NCBI GenBank assembly: GCA_905331475.1
Contig: CAJNYU010001130.1
Location: 31,287-95,286, forward strand
Direction of reading: 5' to 3'
From: Rotaria socialis
Lineage: Eukaryota; Rotifera; Eurotatoria; Philodinida; Philodinidae
DNA: 64,000 nucleotides
Below the pieces are notes generated by a model, which was given only the letters and a program-made list of their open reading frames with translations, did not search any database and was not told the origin of the DNA. This document shows positions 41,701 to 53,529 of this stretch, in pieces. How positions within the stretch are numbered: the stretch's first letter is position 1; every line of letters starts with the position of its first letter. The position numbers and the translations under genes were made by a program.

Positions 41701-43002
41701 TAAATAATTTCTAGAATCAATATTCATCGTTCGGAGTGGTGTATAAATAACAATAGTAATATAAAATATTACATTTTCTCTCATTTTATTGTATCACATA
41801 CGTTAATATTCGTTTATTTACAAGATTTTATATCCAGTTTCTTTTTCTTTCTCTGTACGAAAAACTTAAACAAACTCGATTGCTGCATGTTATTATTTAT
41901 AAGTAGATTTCTATTGTTCGAGTTGCAATATGAATGCGAATGTCAAATGTAAATGCAACGTTATTCAATATTTTTATTTCTGTTCGAGGCAAGCAACGAT
42001 CACATTATTTTATTTATTTATTTTAGTTGGATTTGGATTGCGAATCAAACAAATCATGCATCGTTGATAATATTAAAAGATATAACATAATATCAATAAT
42101 GGCAAAAGAAAGATATAGAATGGCTCATATATTTATATAGATTTCAGCTATCGTCTTTTTGAGTGTAGCACGAAGAAAATCAAACTAATTGTATCAGTTA
42201 CACTAGATTGATTTAGACATAGAAAAATTTCACAAATATATAGTTGCAGAATTTATGTCACTGTCTTAAAAACAAAACAAAAAACATTTCTTAAAAAAAA
42301 TAAGTATTTCACGTTTCACAATTTTAAATACTGTTAAGTTGGCTTTTCAACTACTTCGTTTTGTAAATTTCTCTCAGTGTATAAATATCGCATCATTTAA
42401 GAAATTTTCTCGTTTGCTGATTATTGTTAGAGATTACAAATAGAATATATAAATGGAGTATCTCGTGTAATTTTTCTTGTTTATTTAATAGTATAGGTGA
42501 GACATTTTATGTCGTTCTAAATAACGATTTATAGTAGAGTTTATTTACATTAAGTGAATACGATAAATTTCTTCAAACAAACTTATGTCATTATCGTCAA
42601 ACGTCAGCACATCTGATCAAATCAAAGTGTATCAAAAGCAACACTTATAGAAATTAGTATTGTAGACGAGGATGCGAGGGATGCTAGTATTCTATTCATA
42701 AGAAACATACATTACAAGAATTCAAATCGAGATCGAGTCAGTTCTAGATCTTAACAAATCGATAGTATCGTATCATTCAAAGTTAGATTTTAAAAACCGT
42801 AAATTACTCAATACATCGGTAAAAATAATCGAGAGAAGTCCTCAATTTATGCATTTAATTGATTTCATAAATCGTGATACATTCACTGTTGTTTGAGTGA
42901 TTTCGATGGTATGGGCAGATTTCAGAATGACCTTTAGTTTTTTAATGATACATTTTTTGAATGCATACACATAGCGAATACTCTTTTCATGGACAACAGT
43001 GT
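38791..43002. other. Long gene-poor stretch
   Basis: Mostly AT-rich and unstructured. A telomere-like ACACCCACACCC lies at 39,131-39,142. A CAGTG-rich block is listed separately. A 38-codon open segment after a good acceptor at 39,542-39,661 (plus) ends in TGA but has no partner exon that I can find. No RNA gene was recognised. Confidence 0.4.
39977..40135. repeat. CAGTG-rich block
   Basis: About eleven CAGT words, seven of them CAGTG, fall within about 150 bp of CG-richer sequence, irregularly spaced with CTCAGT and GTCAGT variants. It looks like a decayed minisatellite or the end of a short element. No clean terminal repeat was found. Confidence 0.55.
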
Positions 43003-43010
43003 TGTGTATC
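43003..43010. repeat. 8-bp target-site duplication, left (TGTGTATC)
   Basis: TGTGTATC immediately precedes the MITE; an identical copy follows it at 43,190-43,197. Confidence 0.9.
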
Positions 43011-43189
43011 CAGGGACGGCGCGGGGGGAGGGTCCCTCCTACTTTGGAAATTTTTGTTTCAATTGTTTCAATTTTACTCCGATTTGAAGAAAATAGAAAA
43101 GATTTTTATTGATTTCCTCCGATTTTTGAAAAAAAACCTCCCGTTTTCAAGTAACTCCCCTATATTTTTATTACTTCGCGCCGTCCCTG
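43011..43189. mobile_element. hAT-type MITE, 179 bp
   Basis: It begins with CAGGGACGGCGCG and ends with the exact reverse complement, giving 13-bp perfect terminal inverted repeats. The flanking 8-bp duplication TGTGTATC is perfect on both sides. CAG-type termini and 8-bp target duplications are the hallmark of the hAT superfamily. The interior is non-coding in effect: the 88-codon open frame crossing it and its flanks is fortuitous. Intact termini and a perfect duplication indicate a fairly recent insertion. A hAT transposase elsewhere in the genome would be needed to move it. Confidence 0.9.
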
Positions 43190-43197
43190 TGTGTATC
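43190..43197. repeat. 8-bp target-site duplication, right (TGTGTATC)
   Basis: Second copy of the duplication flanking the MITE. Confidence 0.9.
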
Positions 43198-43776
43198 AGA
43201 AAGCGCATGGCCCATTTTGTCACTTAGCAATATATTTGACATGTTAGTCATAAGTGCACACAAAAAATCATACGCTACAATGTTTTTTTCTGCCAAACGC
43301 CAACGAAATGTTTGTTGAGTCAACATAATTCACATGTGATTAATGCAACCCACGTTATTCATTTTATTTTACTCCTTTAGGAAGTCGACCGCGTCTTTTT
43401 TTCTTCCACAAACAAAAAGTTTTAATATATCTGTCAGAAAAAAAACTTCACTCTCCTACTTGTTGCTTGTTTTTGTTGGTAGATTTTCGTATCCACAGCA
43501 AAGTTTTATATGTCACTTCGTATCGTCAGAGTATCGTCAGATAAAGCAGCGAATAAAAGATAAGTGACTTAAAAACATCTATATGGTTTAGCAAAAAGAT
43601 TTTAATATCTCTAATCGTAAAGGTATTTGATTGAAATCGAATAAAAAGATTGCTTGTTCTGTAACCAGATTACTATAATTCTAGATCAAATAAATGTACT
43701 TTACCAGTTAACAATTTCTTTGATTTCTATTTTTTATAGATTAGGATTAAATCAATAACATATAAATTGATTTAAT
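43198..43776. other. Upstream region of the ZZ-kinase gene
   Basis: Upstream of the ATG at 43,777. A plus-strand open frame at 43,343-43,567 has no supporting homology and no splice link. No clear TATA box was found at the expected distance. Confidence 0.35.
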
Positions 43777-45768
43777 ATGGCAACGCCATATAATAACAAC
43801 GAAGAAGTCGATGGTATCTCATCTGGTAATATACACAATGCCACTTGTGATAGTTGTCGATCCCGTCGTATCTACAGTGATAGATACAAATGTCTACAAT
43901 GTAACGACTATGACCTATGTGGTAATTGTTTTGAAGAACGATGTCAGACAAAATCGCACTCCAGTGGCCATGCAATGGTTCATTTTAAAATTCCAAACGA
44001 ACTGTTCGGTCAGTACTTTCCTAGTCCAAGCGAAGTCACACTAAAAAAACTAGCTGAACTATTCTCAAACAAAAAGCATAATATCAAATGTAGCGGCTGC
44101 TCAGTGGAAATCGTCGGTGTTCGATTCAAATGTGATATTTGTCATAATTACAATTTATGTTCGAAATGTATGCAACAAGGAGTTGTCAGTAAAAATCATC
44201 AACAAACTCACCCACTAGTAGTTGCCAGCAGTCAAAGTCTGCTTAAAGTCGATATAAATGATATTGTTAAAAAGGAAGAACTTGGCCGTGGAGCGTTCGG
44301 TTAGTCTTTTCATTTTCATTTTATATTGACGCATACGCCTTTTTATAGGTCAGGTATATAGGGCTGTTTGGTTGTCAAAAAAACGCGAAGTAGCATGCAA
44401 AGTAATCCAAGTGACAGCACATAGACTTCATTTAGAAGAAAGCTTTCGCAAGGAATTAGATGCTTACGCTGAACTATCAGGAGCTTATATTCTCAAAACA
44501 TTTGGCTATGGAGAACGTCTAATGGTCAATGGCAGCAAAGAATGTTTTTTGATAACTGAATTCATGCATCGTGGTAGCCTTGCAAATGTCATTCATAACG
44601 ACATTGAAAAAATTTCACTTCGACGAAAATTAACAATGGCCTGCCATGTTGTAAGTGGTATGCGTAAACTACACGGGCATACAATGATTCATCGTGACAT
44701 ACGCCCTGATAATATTCTTGTTTCAAGCAATTATACCGCAAAAATTGGTGATATGGGCATAGCACGTGTCTTCGATCCTAATGAAAAGCATACACTAATG
44801 GGTTGTATGCCATTCATGCCACCTGAATTTCACAGGTAAATCTTTGAAATTGAAATAATACACAGTGATTACTTTTGTTTTTCTTTTCTCTTTCTTTTTA
44901 TAGAGGTGATGGTGATTATGATCAATCACTCGATGTTTTTACATTTGGATTGACATTAAATGAATTATTTACTGAAAAACTTCATCGATTCATTCAAGCC
45001 TCTAAACGTATTCAGATTACTAAGGAAAGTCCTATCTTTTTCGATCTGATTACTAGCTGTATTAATAATGAATCTTCTCAACGTCCAACAGCTACTGAAA
45101 TAGAAGACATTTTAAATAAATATCGGCGAGCTGCAGATAAATATATAAAAGAAGAACATCCCAATTACACCAGCCAAACACTTGCGGCCAAAGATGCCAT
45201 TTTTATAAAGTTTTACAGTGAACATCATAAACTGCAGAAAGAGGAACCGAAACAAATCTATGTGCTACCACCAAAGTCTCACTTCAGTTCGGCTTTAGTC
45301 CACCAATATTTCGACGATATGATGAAACAATTTAATAATATTCGACATCATATCGATGTTCGACGATCAAAACATCAGCAGCCAATCCCACAAAAAGTCA
45401 AAGAGTTGAAATACTTTGATAATGAATCCATGGATGATCACGATCAACGGAAGAAACCTGCACCAATAAAAATTGATCAAAGACCAGCCCGATGTCCTAG
45501 TCCACCATCGGATTTTCTTCGACTTCCAATGGAGAATCACCAACAATTTCTCAATTTAGTCCAACATAAACGATCACGTACACCAACTCCTATGTCTCCA
45601 AGTTTTGACAATCAAGCGCATCAGGCACATTTTTTCCGTCGAATAGATGAAGTTCGGTGTATTAGCGCAAATAATATGGTCAATCAACGTCATATTGAAA
45701 TGAACTGGAATGCCGATTTTGATCAAAAATTTCCTGACTTTCAGCGGATGAGGAGAGAGTTCAAATAG
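43777..45768 (+). CDS. Protein kinase with two N-terminal ZZ-type zinc fingers
   Basis: Three exons (43,777-44,299; 44,349-44,835; 44,904-45,768) encode 624 residues. Two ZZ zinc fingers lie at residues about 24-70 (CDSCRSRRIYSDRYKCLQC...DYDLCGNCF) and 105-150 (CSGCSVEIVGVRFKCDIC...YNLCSKC). The kinase domain starts near residue 168 with the glycine loop GRGAFG (split by intron 1), VACK for the ATP-binding Lys, an alpha-C region with Glu, HRDIRPDNIL catalytic loop, and GDMG in place of DFG. The metal-binding Asp is kept, so activity is likely. PPE replaces APE, and the C-lobe is complete. The fold looks TKL-like. The C-terminal 200 residues are basic, Pro/His/Gln-rich and disordered, with SRTPTPMSP as a possible phosphorylation site. 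ZZ fingers usually bind protein N-termini or partners, so the kinase may be recruited by them. No signal peptide or membrane segment. Confidence 0.88.
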
Positions 45769-46105
45769 ACATCTAGCGTATTAATATCTACTTTTTGATT
45801 GAAAAAGACTTTGAAAAATTTTCCAGAGTTCTATTGTATATTACAGTTAAATACATTAATTGATTATGAGTTTTCATAAAGAAAAAAACAACAACTTACT
45901 GTTATAACGTGATGAATGCTAAAGGACGGATTGCTTTGAAACTATTAAATAGAGAACTCAATAAATGATGAAGTATTTAAATTAGAATACCTACACCTAA
46001 TATTATGATATTTAAATAGTCAAATGTATATATCGCACTTTGTTACAATTACGAAGCTATTGCTTAAAAAGGTGAGAGGTGTCCAAAGACTGAGGATTAG
46101 GAATT
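45769..46105. other. Spacer after the kinase gene
   Basis: No gene seen. Probable 3' untranslated region at the start, then AT-rich DNA up to the LTR. Confidence 0.4.
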
Positions 46106-46414
46106 TGTAAGGTTAGTTAATCACTATCCGATTGTTAGTCCTTTAGAACCTGAATTTAACGTTTGATAAGAAACTAATAAACAGACATTTATTACGTAGA
46201 AGTGTCTGATATATATAGAGAGTTACTTGGAATAGGAAAGAGCTTACTAGAAGAAGATAGAGAAGAGAGAACTTACAAGAAGTCATACAGAAAAGAATGG
46301 AATATACTAGAAACGATCACATGACAGTTCAAGCAGAACGAAAAGTGATACATACATAGAATGACGTCATAACAATGGCAGAAATAACACAACGATAGAT
46401 TGCGCTACATAACA
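46106..46414 (-). mobile_element. Probable solo LTR, 309 bp
   Basis: On the minus strand the segment starts TGTTATGTAGCGC and ends CCTTACA, obeying the TG...CA rule, and is flanked on each side by AATT (46,102-46,105 and 46,415-46,418). Read on the minus strand it has a TATA-like CTCTATATATATC followed by ACGTAATAAATGTC as a poly(A) signal in the usual order of a retrotransposon LTR. No internal retroelement coding sequence is attached, so it is best explained as a solo LTR left by recombination. The flanks form the palindrome GGAATT...AATTCC, so the short duplication could be partly coincidental. Confidence 0.5.
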
Positions 46415-46699
46415 AATTCCTCATCAGTTCCCCTACAGTTCCTAGCATACTAAAGGTAAAAATATGGAGTATTCACGATAATTTTTGTTCTTACACTCAT
46501 TTTCACTTGGAAAATTGTGAGAATCAATGATCCCATGCAAAAATTATTTTTAAAACAGCAATATCGCGACTTTCATGAATGGTGGAACTGTGAGAGAACT
46601 TATAGTTGATTCCCATTTCCTCTAGGAATTATCACGGAGACACTGACAATTCCTCAGCACATTAGGAATTCCTATTTCTCAGTTCTTGGACACTGCTAG

Positions 46700-46985
46700 T
46701 TTACCGCAAAAAAATAATTCAGTATTTACCGCGGTAAACAGCCGGTTTTGATTAATACCGCGGTTACCGCTAAAAAAGCGGTTAACCGGTTCGTCTATAA
46801 TCTTTCACAGAAAACGTCTTCCAAATCATCAATTAAGCTATTTTAAAGATTCTTTTCTTTACTTTTGCATGTGATAAACCTGTGCTAAAAGCCGCCGGTT
46901 TTATCGGCCAGGTTACCGGCTCCCATTACCACAGGAAGGAAAAATATCGCGGTTTACCGCAAAAAATGATCCGGTATTCGCAACA
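46700..46985. repeat. Second CCGCGG-type repeat block
   Basis: Contains TTTACCGCGGTAAA, ATACCGCGGTTACCGC, AGCGGTTAACCGGTT, GCCGCCGGTTTTATCGGCC and TCGCGGTTTACCGC. Near-identical words, TTTACCGCAAAAAATAAT and TTTACCGCAAAAAATGAT, open and close the block in direct orientation. It shares its word set with 37,800-38,460. Confidence 0.65.
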
Positions 46986-47882
46986 TGGGTTGTATAGAAA
47001 TATGTTCTGATTGGTCTTGTATCATAACAATCATCAGTGGAATTGTAATAATTAATTGTCTAAACTGTATATCAACGTGATGCTTCTATTTTTCTATGTG
47101 GCTTGAATCTGCATTCAAAAGATAAATTTTGTACAGTGATGGCTCGTTGACAAAATGAGTAACTGCAATTACATGTACAATACTATTATTAAGAATCAAA
47201 CAAAATCTCTATTTACAATCGAAAAACTAGTCATACAGAGTCATGGAATTTTTGTTTTGTTTTCTTCAAAAAATGTTATATATACTTGAAAAACAGTTAG
47301 GAAATATTTATAACAATAAGATTCCGCTCTGAAAGTGCTAGAAATAATAGCTTTTATTCTGCGCATAAACAAAATCTCTTCGCACAAAGGATACTTATCT
47401 AAATTTGCCTGCATCATATAGTTACGCCATACATAGATAAAATAACTCAAATCATCATCGTTGATAATGAGTTCTACTGATATGATAATGAAAGTGAGTA
47501 ACATGAAGATCTTTCATAGCTCAATTTATTCCTGCATTCATGACTATGCAATAGATACAGAGTGTAAGAAAGTAATCAAATTTTCTGAATAATATAAGGT
47601 ATAGTCAATAGTCCATAAAAATATTATTTCTCTTCATGTGTCTTGATCAATCAAAGAACAAGCTGAACAACATACTCATCGTGCATGTATGACGTAAGCT
47701 AAACTTGCTATGTCATAACACATGAGTAAAAGAATGCACTATTATGATAAACACTTAGATGGGCTGAAAATTTATTAAATTATGAAAAAACATAGAACCA
47801 AGAAATGAAAAAAACGAAGCAATTACTAATGGATGAATAAAAGTAGTTTAAAAGTATTGTCATCATATAAAACATGAAATTT
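46986..47882. other. Intergenic, no gene seen
   Basis: AT-rich. A minus-strand open frame at 47,241-47,504 begins without a supported start and has no domain features. Likely 3' flank of the PMP3-like gene. Confidence 0.4.
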
Positions 47883-48123
47883 TCAACGCAGAATAATCCA
47901 TAGTGCGTGAATAACACCTAGAAACGCACAGATGAGTTTTATGAGAATACGAATAAATAAAAACTGATTGTTGTAATCAATCATGTCGCTTACCTGGTAC
48001 CCACATTATAAGTGTTAAAATAAGATTAATAATAAAATTTTGATTTATTTGATTTTCATGTAAGAAAACAGCCAAAGGTGGAATAAAAATGGCAATGATA
48101 ACAAGAATTAGCTGTTCAACCAT
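47883..48123 (-). CDS. PMP3/UPF0057 (RCI2-type) small membrane protein
   Basis: Two exons (48,123-47,994 and 47,917-47,883) joined through GTAAGC...TTCTAG encode exactly 54 residues plus stop. The sequence begins MVEQLILVIIAIFIPPLAVF and continues through NLILTLIMWVPG (end of exon 1) into VIHALWIILR. The AIFxPPLAVF helix, a short polar loop (HENQINQN) and a second helix ending PGxIHALWII are the defining features of the UPF0057 family: two membrane spans and about 52-57 residues. In yeast and plants these proteins affect membrane potential and salt or cold tolerance; the role here is unknown. The gene is too short for a normal open-frame scan and was found by joining exons. It lies between repeats and shows no damage. 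Confidence 0.9.
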
Positions 48124-48345
48124 ATTAAAATAATGGTCTTTTCAATTTGTTAAATCTGTTATCTAGAGTCGAGCAGATTCAATATTTTAAAAGAAAGAAA
48201 GGCAGCATTTCTCGAATTAAATTCATGTTTGTAAATATATACAGAAAAAAACATTTCTACGCATTCGACACCATTGTTTCTCGTTTAACAGAAATCCTTC
48301 TGTGTTCAAAAAAGAATGAGATGAAACATGAGCATATTACCTATA
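48124..48345. other. Upstream flank of the PMP3-like gene
   Basis: Holds the promoter of the minus-strand PMP3-like gene up to the left end of the foldback element. The open frame at 48,147-48,362 runs into the element and is not a gene. Confidence 0.4.
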
Positions 48346-51300
48346 GGAGGCATTGTACGTAAGCCACGACCAGTTACAGCAAAAGGTTGCTAAGTCGATC
48401 TCACCGATTTGGCTCATACTTTTACAGTAGGTAGCTCCAACAAAGTTAGGAAGAAATCGAAAATTTCAGCTCGAACGGATCATCCATTCTGGAGACATAT
48501 GCACTCGAAGTAAGACGGGATCGCATTTTTTGTACTTCGACAATTTTCAGTAAATTTTCATTTTCTCAAGAACGATAAGAGCTGCACCAAAACGTTTCTC
48601 ACCGTTAATAGTATTGAAAGTATCTTATGTTTGAAAAACTTTCTCCGTGCGATTAATCTGGCTCAGCAAATAGGGCGCCAGTGTATAGGGCCGATTGGTC
48701 ACATCAGTGATGTGGGTGAATTCAAAAATAGTCTCATATGAAAGAGCAGATCAAACTGCATCGAATGGTGTGCTCAAAACTTTGTTATTTTGATTGTCAG
48801 TAGCGAAACGTTTTTCAATCAGATCATGATATTTTCAAGAAAAATTCATTTGAAAAAAACACTTGTGCTCGTTTATTTTTCATATATTATTTTTATTTAT
48901 TCTAATATTCGGACATATCCTGATAGCGCGTGCAATTCTCTACTATTCTATAGAAGAACCTCTTGAAGAGCACGTATTGGATGAGAAAAAAATAAAGCAC
49001 AATAAAGGCATCATAGTCCTCATATTTCTCTAAAACTAACTTTTGTTCTTTTTTTTATTTTCTAGTTAGGTAAATACAAAAGCAGCTATGCACTCTGCTA
49101 GCGCTTGAAATTCTGCATCTTTTGATATGTCACTGAAAAACCACCAAGATTCAGACGAGCATTTAGTGCAGACCATAATGGGCACACTCACGTCAGTGAA
49201 AAGCATCTAAGTCTTGGTATCGAGGCGATTATATCATTATAGCTTACTTTGGTAGAGAAACAAATAGCTCATTCAGAATCAGCATGAAAAACTGCATCTA
49301 ACTTGATACTTTTTGTAGAAAAATAATTTTTACCAAAAATTCACCTTTAGTACTCCTCAGCAGTTTGTTTTTCAAAATTGACCTTGGGGTCCCCTTCAGG
49401 TGAATTTTCGGGAATAAGGCATTTCGCACTAACGTTGCATTACGATTTCCCGACATAAAAACATAGATACTCTTCGGAATGACAAATATTTAAAACAAGC
49501 AGGATGTTCGGATTGAAATATGGACAACTTTCATTCCGATTTTCCTGTATATTTTTAAAATAAGATATCCTGACCTACATGTGTTACGAACTCCCCTGTA
49601 AATGTTTTTAAAGGCAAAAATCAATTCCGAACACCCGAACGGATTACCGAGTATCCGGGACACTTGTACGAAATGTCCTAGTCCCGAGTTTTTGGTAAAA
49701 TTTTTTTTTTTTCAAAAAGTATTATGATTAGCGCAGTTTTTCATGCTGATTGTGAAACTGCTATTCGTTTTTCTATCACACTAAGCTATTGGGATAAAAA
49801 CACCCAGTTACGAAAACTTGCCTACGAGGAAAGGTCCTAGGTGTTTCTCTGGAATTTCAACGAAATTTACGTGGATTTGCGAAGTACAGCGCTGGTATCT
49901 CAAATACACAAAAAAAATAGCGGCTGAGACTAATCCGTTAAAAATATTTAGAATAAAAATATTTTGTTCCTAGGACCCTGAGGGAGACCACAGATTGAAT
50001 TTTTTAAACGAAAAGTCATGTCTTTCTTGAAATCGACTCTTTCATTCCGCACGTCCATGTTTGCCTACTGTTAGCAGTTTTTATACAGGAGAAGATAACA
50101 CCTTCGTAAAAAAATGTATGCCCGTGTGTGAATATCAAGTAGTCAAGAGACATTTTCTATCTCTTCAAATATTTAGGATAGAAAAAGATAAAGCCAAGAA
50201 GTTTTTATGGTGATTTGTTCTCTATAAAACGATAAAGAGATTCTATCGTAATGATTACTGTTGTAAATTTATATGATTCATCGTATTCAGATAAAGTCAA
50301 CACTCTCGCTGATATACTAATAAAGCATATAGGCACACAACGGTAACATTTATCCATTCTTGAATTATTAAAATATATGCATACTTCGATGCATAATATA
50401 ACAATGTTGCTTGACAGTAGGTTTACATCGATTCTATAAAATCTAGGGTAGTAATGACTGGATATTGTAACCTTAGTTTACAATCACCGAAATTAAGCGA
50501 TATACTTCTGATATGTTTTCACAGTAATATCACTTTCATCTTGGAATGGTAACATACGATAGGGCATTGGGTTCTACATCGATTTGCTTAAGAATAAGTC
50601 TATCGAAAACACGAGTTGTTGGTATATCGCTTGGTATTTGCTATTTCGTTGGCAGTGAGTGGTATGTGAGCTGAGAATTGTGCTCAACTAGTTATCTAGT
50701 CAACCAGTAGAAACTTACAGCGTTTAATAGACTCTTGTAAATATGCATCTATCAATTGATAGCACTTTGAAAACCCTTCATCATTGCACGTTTTTCAGAT
50801 TTCAAAGAAATTGGTCGATTAAAACTTCCCTACCAGATTCTTCAACAGCTACGATTTTATAACATTTTGATTACTGTTCCGGAGATTTTGGTTACCAAAC
50901 ATACAATATGCAGCAAAACTCATGAGATATTTGGAATCAGGATTAAAAACTGTGTCGACCTATGAATGTCTGAAATTTGTTTTGCGAACTTGATTTTTCG
51001 TTAAAAACAACAACCTGTGGTCCTCCCTAGGGTCCTAAGAATAAAAATTTTTTGTTCTATTTTCTTTTAACGGATTGGTCTTAGCCACTATTTGTTTTAT
51101 ATTTGAGATACGAACGCTTGACTTCACAAACCCACATAGGTTTCATTGAAATCGCAGAGAAACGCCCAGGGGCCTTTCTTCGTTAGATGAGTTTCACTGA
51201 CAAGGGACCATTCCCAAGTGATTCGCACCATTTGGGTTCATGCTGTGCTCATAAATAGGACCCAGTGAGACTAGAAAAGATCTAAAAGATTTCGTGCCAT

Positions 51301-52255
51301 TAGGCCTTTTCTAGTCTCACTGGGCCCTACTTATGAGCACAATATGAACCCAAATGGTGCGAATCACTTGCGCATGTTCCCTCGTGAGTGTGACTATTAT
51401 ACGCTGCACTAAATACTCGTCTGCATTTTGGTGATTTTCCAGATTTTCCAGTGACATATCAAAAGATGCATAATTTCACGCGCTAGCAGAGTGCATAGGT
51501 GCTTTTGTATTTACCTAACTGGAAAATAAAGAAAACGAACAAAAGTTGGTTTTAGAGAAATGTGAGGACTATGATGCCTTTATTGTGCTTTATTTTTTTC
51601 TCATCCAATACGTGCTCTTCAAGAGGTTCTTCTATACAATAGTAGAGAATTGCACGCGCTATCAGAATATGTCCCAATATTAGAATAAATAAAAATAATA
51701 TATGAAAAATAAACGAGCACAAGTGTTTTTTTCAAATGAATTTTTCTTGAAAATATCATGATCTGATTGAAAAACTTTTCGCTACTGGCAATCAAAATAA
51801 CAAAGTTTTGAGCACACCATTCGATGCAGTTTGATCTGCTCTTTCATATGAGACTATGTTTGAATTTACCCACATCACTGATGTGACCAATCGGCCCTAT
51901 ACACTGGCACCATATTTGCTGAGCCAGATTAATCGCACAGAGAAATTTTTTCAAACATAAGATACTTTCAATGCTATGAAACGATAGCCCATTGACTATA
52001 CTATTAACGATGAGAAAAATTTTGTTGCAGCTCTTATCATTCTTGAGAAAATGAAAATTTACTGAAAATTGTCGAGGTACAAAAAATCCGATCCCGTCTT
52101 ACTTCGAGTGCATATGTCCCCAGAATGGATGATCCGTTCGAGCTGAAATTTTCGATTTCTTCCTAACTTTGTTGGAGCTACCTACTGTAAAAGTATGAGC
52201 CAAATCGGTGAGATCGATTGAGCAAGGTTGGTCGTGTCTTATGTGCAATGCCTCC
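48346..52255. mobile_element. 3.9-kb foldback element with about 0.85-kb inverted arms, TA-flanked
   Basis: The left arm (48,346-49,192) and right arm (51,383-52,255) are inverted copies over their whole length. Outer ends are GGAGGCATTG and its complement, flanked by TA on both sides (48,344-48,345 and 52,256-52,257). The right arm has a roughly 28-bp insertion relative to the left and many point differences. A second inverted pair lies inside (49,820-50,022 and 50,993-51,190). There are no open frames of note, so it is non-autonomous. A TA duplication suggests mobilisation by a Tc1/mariner-like transposase, but the termini do not match a family that I recognise. Confidence 0.75.
51205..51380. 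repeat. Near-perfect hairpin with 73-75-bp arms nested in the foldback element
   Basis: The arm GGACCATTCCCAAGTGATTC... (51,205-51,279) is inverted at 51,308-51,380 with few mismatches; the loop is about 28 bp. It has no counterpart in the left half of the large element. It is therefore either a separate later insertion or the result of a local inverted duplication. Confidence 0.8.
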
Positions 52256-52257
52256 TA

Positions 52258-53400
52258 GAGCTTAGCGAAAGTAAAAGCTATATATATATTAGTTTCAAAC
52301 TTTCGTCCTAAAATCAGCTGCCATATTAAGCTAGTGTTGTTTTTGGATTCATGTATCAACAATGGTGTCATCAATAACATGCAGTAAGATAATGTTAAAA
52401 GCCATAATCCATGAAGGGATTAGATGAGAAACGTTTCATGTTGTGCGCCGATTAACAATTGTATTTACAGCATCCACAATAGTTTGTAAAGTATTTTTCC
52501 CTTTTAAAAATACAAAGCGCAATCATAAAATAACATGTTCTTTTCACAACCTAAGATTTTTAATACTACCCATCTTGTGACGTATTTTAGTTTTTTCTCG
52601 CTAAAAGATACCAAGGTATGAAGTGATAAGATAACAACAACGGACTGTTTTTGTAATAAATACTTATCTCATTCACTCTGTATGCCGTCGTTTATCTCAT
52701 GGTTTTAATAAAAGAAATATTAAGTGATGAAAAATGAAATGGTAAATACCCATATTCATCGTGTTCTGTGAAAGGAAATTCGCATGGAAATAGAAAACTC
52801 TGCATTCAAGTTATATAGGTACACAAGCAGTTGAGCTTTGGATACTCAATGAAGTAAAAAATAAATACTTCGTTTCTATTTGAAGTTTTATTCTTTTGTT
52901 GAATACTTGAACGAACAACAAGTTAAATATAATATGATGAGAAAATAAAATTTAAAAACAAAATATCATGCTAGAAATCCTAATTGAAAAACGACATGTA
53001 TGTGTAAATAACACTACTAGTAAAAGAGATGAAGTTCTGACAATCTAACACTATTATTGAAAAATTAAAGGTTGTGCCTAAAATAACGCTATCCTTGATG
53101 CAAATGAATAGATGTCTAAAAGCTAAATACTGTAATTTGACAAAACTGATATCTCAGTATGCTTGTAAGAGTTAATATCAACACGGTCAATATTTATTAC
53201 ACATTGCTGCGCGAATGTGTGTTAGTATTGCACCAGGGCTACATTGGAACAGGGTTGCTAAATCCAAAATTTTAAAAACAGAAATTTCTCATAAAACAGC
53301 AGGAGTTGACTCAGAGATTCTTCTTGAATTAGAAAACAATATTAGCTGACTTATTTAGAAGAAATTTGAAATTTTCAGGTTCATACATGCTTGGTTAGTA
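52258..53400. other. Intergenic, no gene seen
   Basis: AT-rich with no splice-linked frames on either strand. Confidence 0.4.
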
Positions 53401-53529
53401 TTTTTCGCTGTCACTATGGGTATGATCAAAGTTTTCTCTCGTATACTATATAATAAAAAATGAAGATCGTTACATATGTTCTATGTTATTATTTATTTCA
53501 AAAATTGCCATAAAATATTAAAATAGTAA

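Noticed and set aside
42961..43227. 88-codon plus-strand frame
   Set aside because: It spans the hAT-type MITE and both flanks, so the frame was created by the insertion.
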